This document shows positions 61,975 to 64,000 of a stretch of DNA of 64,000 nucleotides, in pieces; the stretch's first letter is position 1, and each line of letters opens with the position of its first letter. The stretch is from the NCBI GenBank assembly GCA_945890865.1, contig CAMDDB010000001.1, positions 226,768-290,767 on the forward strand, in the 5' to 3' direction. The notes beneath the pieces are model-generated. The model had not been told where the DNA came from and searched no databases. It saw only the letters and a program-made list of their open reading frames with translations. The position numbers and the translations under genes are program-made. This stretch comes from Flavobacterium psychrophilum. GTDB lineage: Bacteria; Bacteroidota; Bacteroidia; Flavobacteriales; Flavobacteriaceae.

Positions 61975-63741
61975 TTACTCAATTGAAGCACTCGATTGAT
62001 CAAATAACAATTCCAATCCATTGGTTATTAGATGAGCAATATCTGGACGCTTGTTTTTTACTTTCTCTAAATGATCCAACACTTTATTTACAAAAATTTC
62101 ATTTTTCATTTTTTGGGCTAATTCTGCAATTTCTACTGACAACAACCAATCATTAGGATGATTTGCTTCAAGGGATGTAAAAATTTCTTCCAAATTAGCT
62201 TCAAACGGACTCTTGTCTCGAATATTTCGGACTTTGGCATACAATTTTTCTAATTCTTCTCTCTCTGGAGATTTTTTTTGTTTTATTGTTTGAGAGGACG
62301 GAACATGTTGAATTAAATCAAAACTATTCACATCGGCAGGTCCAGAAAATGCAGCAGTTACTTTTTTACCTACGGCCATGTCATAAATGCCCCATTCGGG
62401 TTGGAATAATATAGTGTCGTTATGCGTTACCGTACAGTTTTTAAATTTAATGATTAAAATTTCGCCTTGTAAATTTCGAGATCCTGTAATAATTTCCCCT
62501 GTAACTATAATATTTCCCTCAAATTCTAATGTTACTTTTTCGCCTTCATAGATCGCATAAGCACTTAGGTCTCTAGGACTCATTTCTTCAATTGCCAAGT
62601 TAATTCCCTTGAGTTTTCCAATGGGTGATCCAAATCCTTCTGCATGATACTCAGTGCCGTGTCCAACCAATTCTTTTTCACGATAGGAGAGTGCTGTTTT
62701 ACCGGTTGTTTGAATGTAAACCGGTTTACCATCGGCTTCAATAACATTTGAAAAAGTACCTGAAATTTGTAATCCGGTGCTTAATTCTATAGTTCCTAAT
62801 GATTTGGAATGAATTAATTTTTTTATTCCTGCGAGTCCACCTGTGCGCAAGGCCATTTTATTTGCAAATTCTTCTAATACCTGATTTAACTGCGCAAAAT
62901 CTGGCGTGACATATAGTTGGGGTTGAGGTTTTGTTATATCAAAACTTTGATCCGCAGCAGTAATTTCATAAGGGATTTTTTTTACATTATTGGTCATGCA
63001 CCAAGCACTTTCCCCTATAGATGAAAGCAAGCCAGCACCATATATTTTCGGATTGTCAATAGTTCCAATTAATCCATATTCTACAGTCCACCAATGTAAG
63101 TTTCTAATGCGGGACATCTCAGATAATTCACCCATATTGCTTTGTAAAAAATCGACTTGCTCTTCTGCTTTTTTAATGTCGGCTTTTGGAGTGCCTTCTG
63201 CTTCTTTTAAAATGGAAAGCAATCGAATGGCTTCATACAATTCATAATCCCTCGCTGATGAAATAGCTTTACAACCTAGTTCACCAAATCGTCTCAAATA
63301 TTCTGCATATTCTGGATTTGCTATTATGGGAGCGTGACCAGCTCCTTCATGAATAATATCGGGAGCCGGCGTGTATTCGATATGTTCTAGTTGGCGTATG
63401 TCGCATGCAATTACTAATACATTATAGGCTTGAAATTCCATAAAAGCGTTAGGAGGAATAAATCCATCCACAGCTACGGCAGCCCAACCAATTTCTTTTA
63501 AAATGCGATTCATCCCATACATATTCGGAATATTGTCGATTTCTAAGCCTGTCTTTTCTAATCCTTCTAGGTAGGAATTGTGTGCTACTTTTGAAAGGTA
63601 ATCTACATTTTTACGCATAACATAGCGCCATACCGCTTGGTTAATAGGCGTATAATCTTCATAAACTTGTGGTTTGATGAATTGTTTTAAATGATTGGGT
63701 AATCGATCGATCAGCGGATTGCTTTCAAAATGCGTTTCCAT
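61975..63741 (-). CDS. Aromatic amino acid hydroxylase (phenylalanine 4-monooxygenase type)
   Basis: The 588-residue protein has the iron site of pterin-dependent aromatic amino acid hydroxylases: DIIHEGAGHAPI (His131, His136) and HWWTVEYGLIG (Glu221). The gap between the second His and the Glu is 85 residues, whereas in human phenylalanine hydroxylase it is 40 (from memory), so there is a helical insert. After the catalytic half come about 300 residues without a family I know; part is beta-rich (about 320-470), part helical (about 490-580). Oxidation of Phe or Tyr is likely; the rest is unassigned. Confidence 0.88.
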   Translation of the reverse strand: METHFESNPLIDRLPNHLKQFIKPQVYEDYTPINQAVWRYVMRKNVDYLSKVAHNSYLEGLEKTGLEIDNIPNMYGMNRILKEIGWAAVAVDGFIPPNAFMEFQAYNVLVIACDIRQLEHIEYTPAPDIIHEGAGHAPIIANPEYAEYLRRFGELGCKAISSARDYELYEAIRLLSILKEAEGTPKADIKKAEEQVDFLQSNMGELSEMSRIRNLHWWTVEYGLIGTIDNPKIYGAGLLSSIGESAWCMTNNVKKIPYEITAADQSFDITKPQPQLYVTPDFAQLNQVLEEFANKMALRTGGLAGIKKLIHSKSLGTIELSTGLQISGTFSNVIEADGKPVYIQTTGKTALSYREKELVGHGTEYHAEGFGSPIGKLKGINLAIEEMSPRDLSAYAIYEGEKVTLEFEGNIIVTGEIITGSRNLQGEILIIKFKNCTVTHNDTILFQPEWGIYDMAVGKKVTAAFSGPADVNSFDLIQHVPSSQTIKQKKSPEREELEKLYAKVRNIRDKSPFEANLEEIFTSLEANHPNDWLLSVEIAELAQKMKNEIFVNKVLDHLEKVKNKRPDIAHLITNGLELLFDQSSASIE

Positions 63742-63820
63742 AATTTTTTGGTGATGTTTGAGGTAAAATTACGAATTTTTCAGATAGATGGAAAGTAATT
63801 TGTGAATTCAATATAAAATT

Positions 63821-63847
63821 AAATGAGGAGCTAAACTCCTCATTTAA
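63821..63847. terminator. Terminator before the hydroxylase promoter region
   Basis: AAATGAGGAGCTAAACTCCTCATTT is a strong hairpin directly after the stop of the T9SS type B gene on the minus strand. Confidence 0.8.
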
Positions 63848-64000
63848 TTATCGTTTCAACGAAAAATGTGCTTTAAATTGTTTTGCGGCGCCATTTTCGG
63901 TATAATCTAATGTAAACCAATAATCGGTTGAAGGTAAAAACTCATTATTATAGGTTCCGTCCCATCCAGAACTGCTCGATGAAGGGGCTATTTGTTTGAT
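63848..64000 (-). CDS. T9SS type B sorting-domain protein, 3' end only
   Basis: Only the last 50 residues are in the window; the rest lies beyond the right edge. They read SSGWDGTYNNEFLPSTDYWF, then TLDYTENGAAKQFKAHFSLKR and a stop, which is the conserved end of T9SS type B sorting domains. Type B proteins are usually large surface proteins or adhesins secreted by the T9SS. A terminator hairpin follows the stop. Confidence 0.88.
   Translation of the reverse strand: MKQIAPSSSSSGWDGTYNNEFLPSTDYWFTLDYTENGAAKQFKAHFSLKR

Overview
The window is chromosomal DNA of a Bacteroidota bacterium, almost certainly a flavobacterium (Flavobacteriaceae, probably Flavobacterium or a close relative). The evidence is the low GC content, the gldKLMN gliding/type IX secretion (T9SS) operon, several proteins with T9SS C-terminal sorting domains, the exosortase XrtF pair, a short primary sigma factor, and repeated promoter -7 boxes of the Bacteroidota form TAnnTTTG. 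Most of the window is ordinary core genome on both strands. No gene-free stretch exceeds 300 bases, and I saw no insertion sequence, prophage or CRISPR array.

Layout. 1-530: end of a YqeY-like gene and tRNA-Arg(UCG). 632-8006: accessory region with a very AT-rich seven-helix membrane AraC regulator, divergent from five closely spaced genes for secreted or surface proteins (small T9SS-sorted protein, outer-membrane barrel, 932-residue repeat protein, FGE-fold protein, and a small protein of five 27-residue Cys repeats). 8085-8161: a decayed tRNA-Asn copy. 8244-9483: an NTF2-like protein and rpe. 9661-14570: an organophosphate cluster (phytase, acid phosphatase, TonB-dependent receptor) with a Pho-box-like 11-bp-period repeat upstream. 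14721-20151: rpoD, pnp, rpsO, a cation/proton antiporter and a free-Met-sulfoxide reductase-like GAF protein.

20223-24279: xrtF and its partner, then a probable copper/heavy-metal set (HYC_CC_PP protein, TonB-dependent receptor, HMA protein), each of the three carrying Cys-Cys motifs. 24349-30861: groES-groEL and a run of genes secG, TPR-like, lptE, sigma-54-type activator and miaB. 31099-39510: topA, an arginase-fold protein that has lost half of its metal ligands, then gldK-gldL-gldM-gldN. 39577-49354 and on to 50106: an FAD oxidoreductase, DUF983, ABC-F ATPase, GSCFA protein, alaS, an M23 peptidase, MerR regulator, LemA and two TPM proteins. 50148-56087: two divergent groups of surface/periplasmic proteins, three of them with CxxC thioredoxin-like motifs, ending in a DUF6029 protein. 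56137-58797: der, era and initiator tRNA-Met. 58844-64000: a J-domain/KTSC fusion, a GH53 galactanase lipoprotein, a frameshifted acetyltransferase, a rhodanese, an aromatic amino acid hydroxylase with an unusual insertion, and the C-terminus of a T9SS type B cargo protein.

The main theme is the cell surface: the T9SS motor and core proteins sit in the window together with four proteins bearing T9SS sorting domains, two TonB-dependent receptors and the XrtF exosortase. The best candidates for undescribed biology are the 2059-8006 surface cassette with its 27-residue Cys repeat, the dicysteine metal set, and the conserved-looking pseudo-arginase beside gldK.
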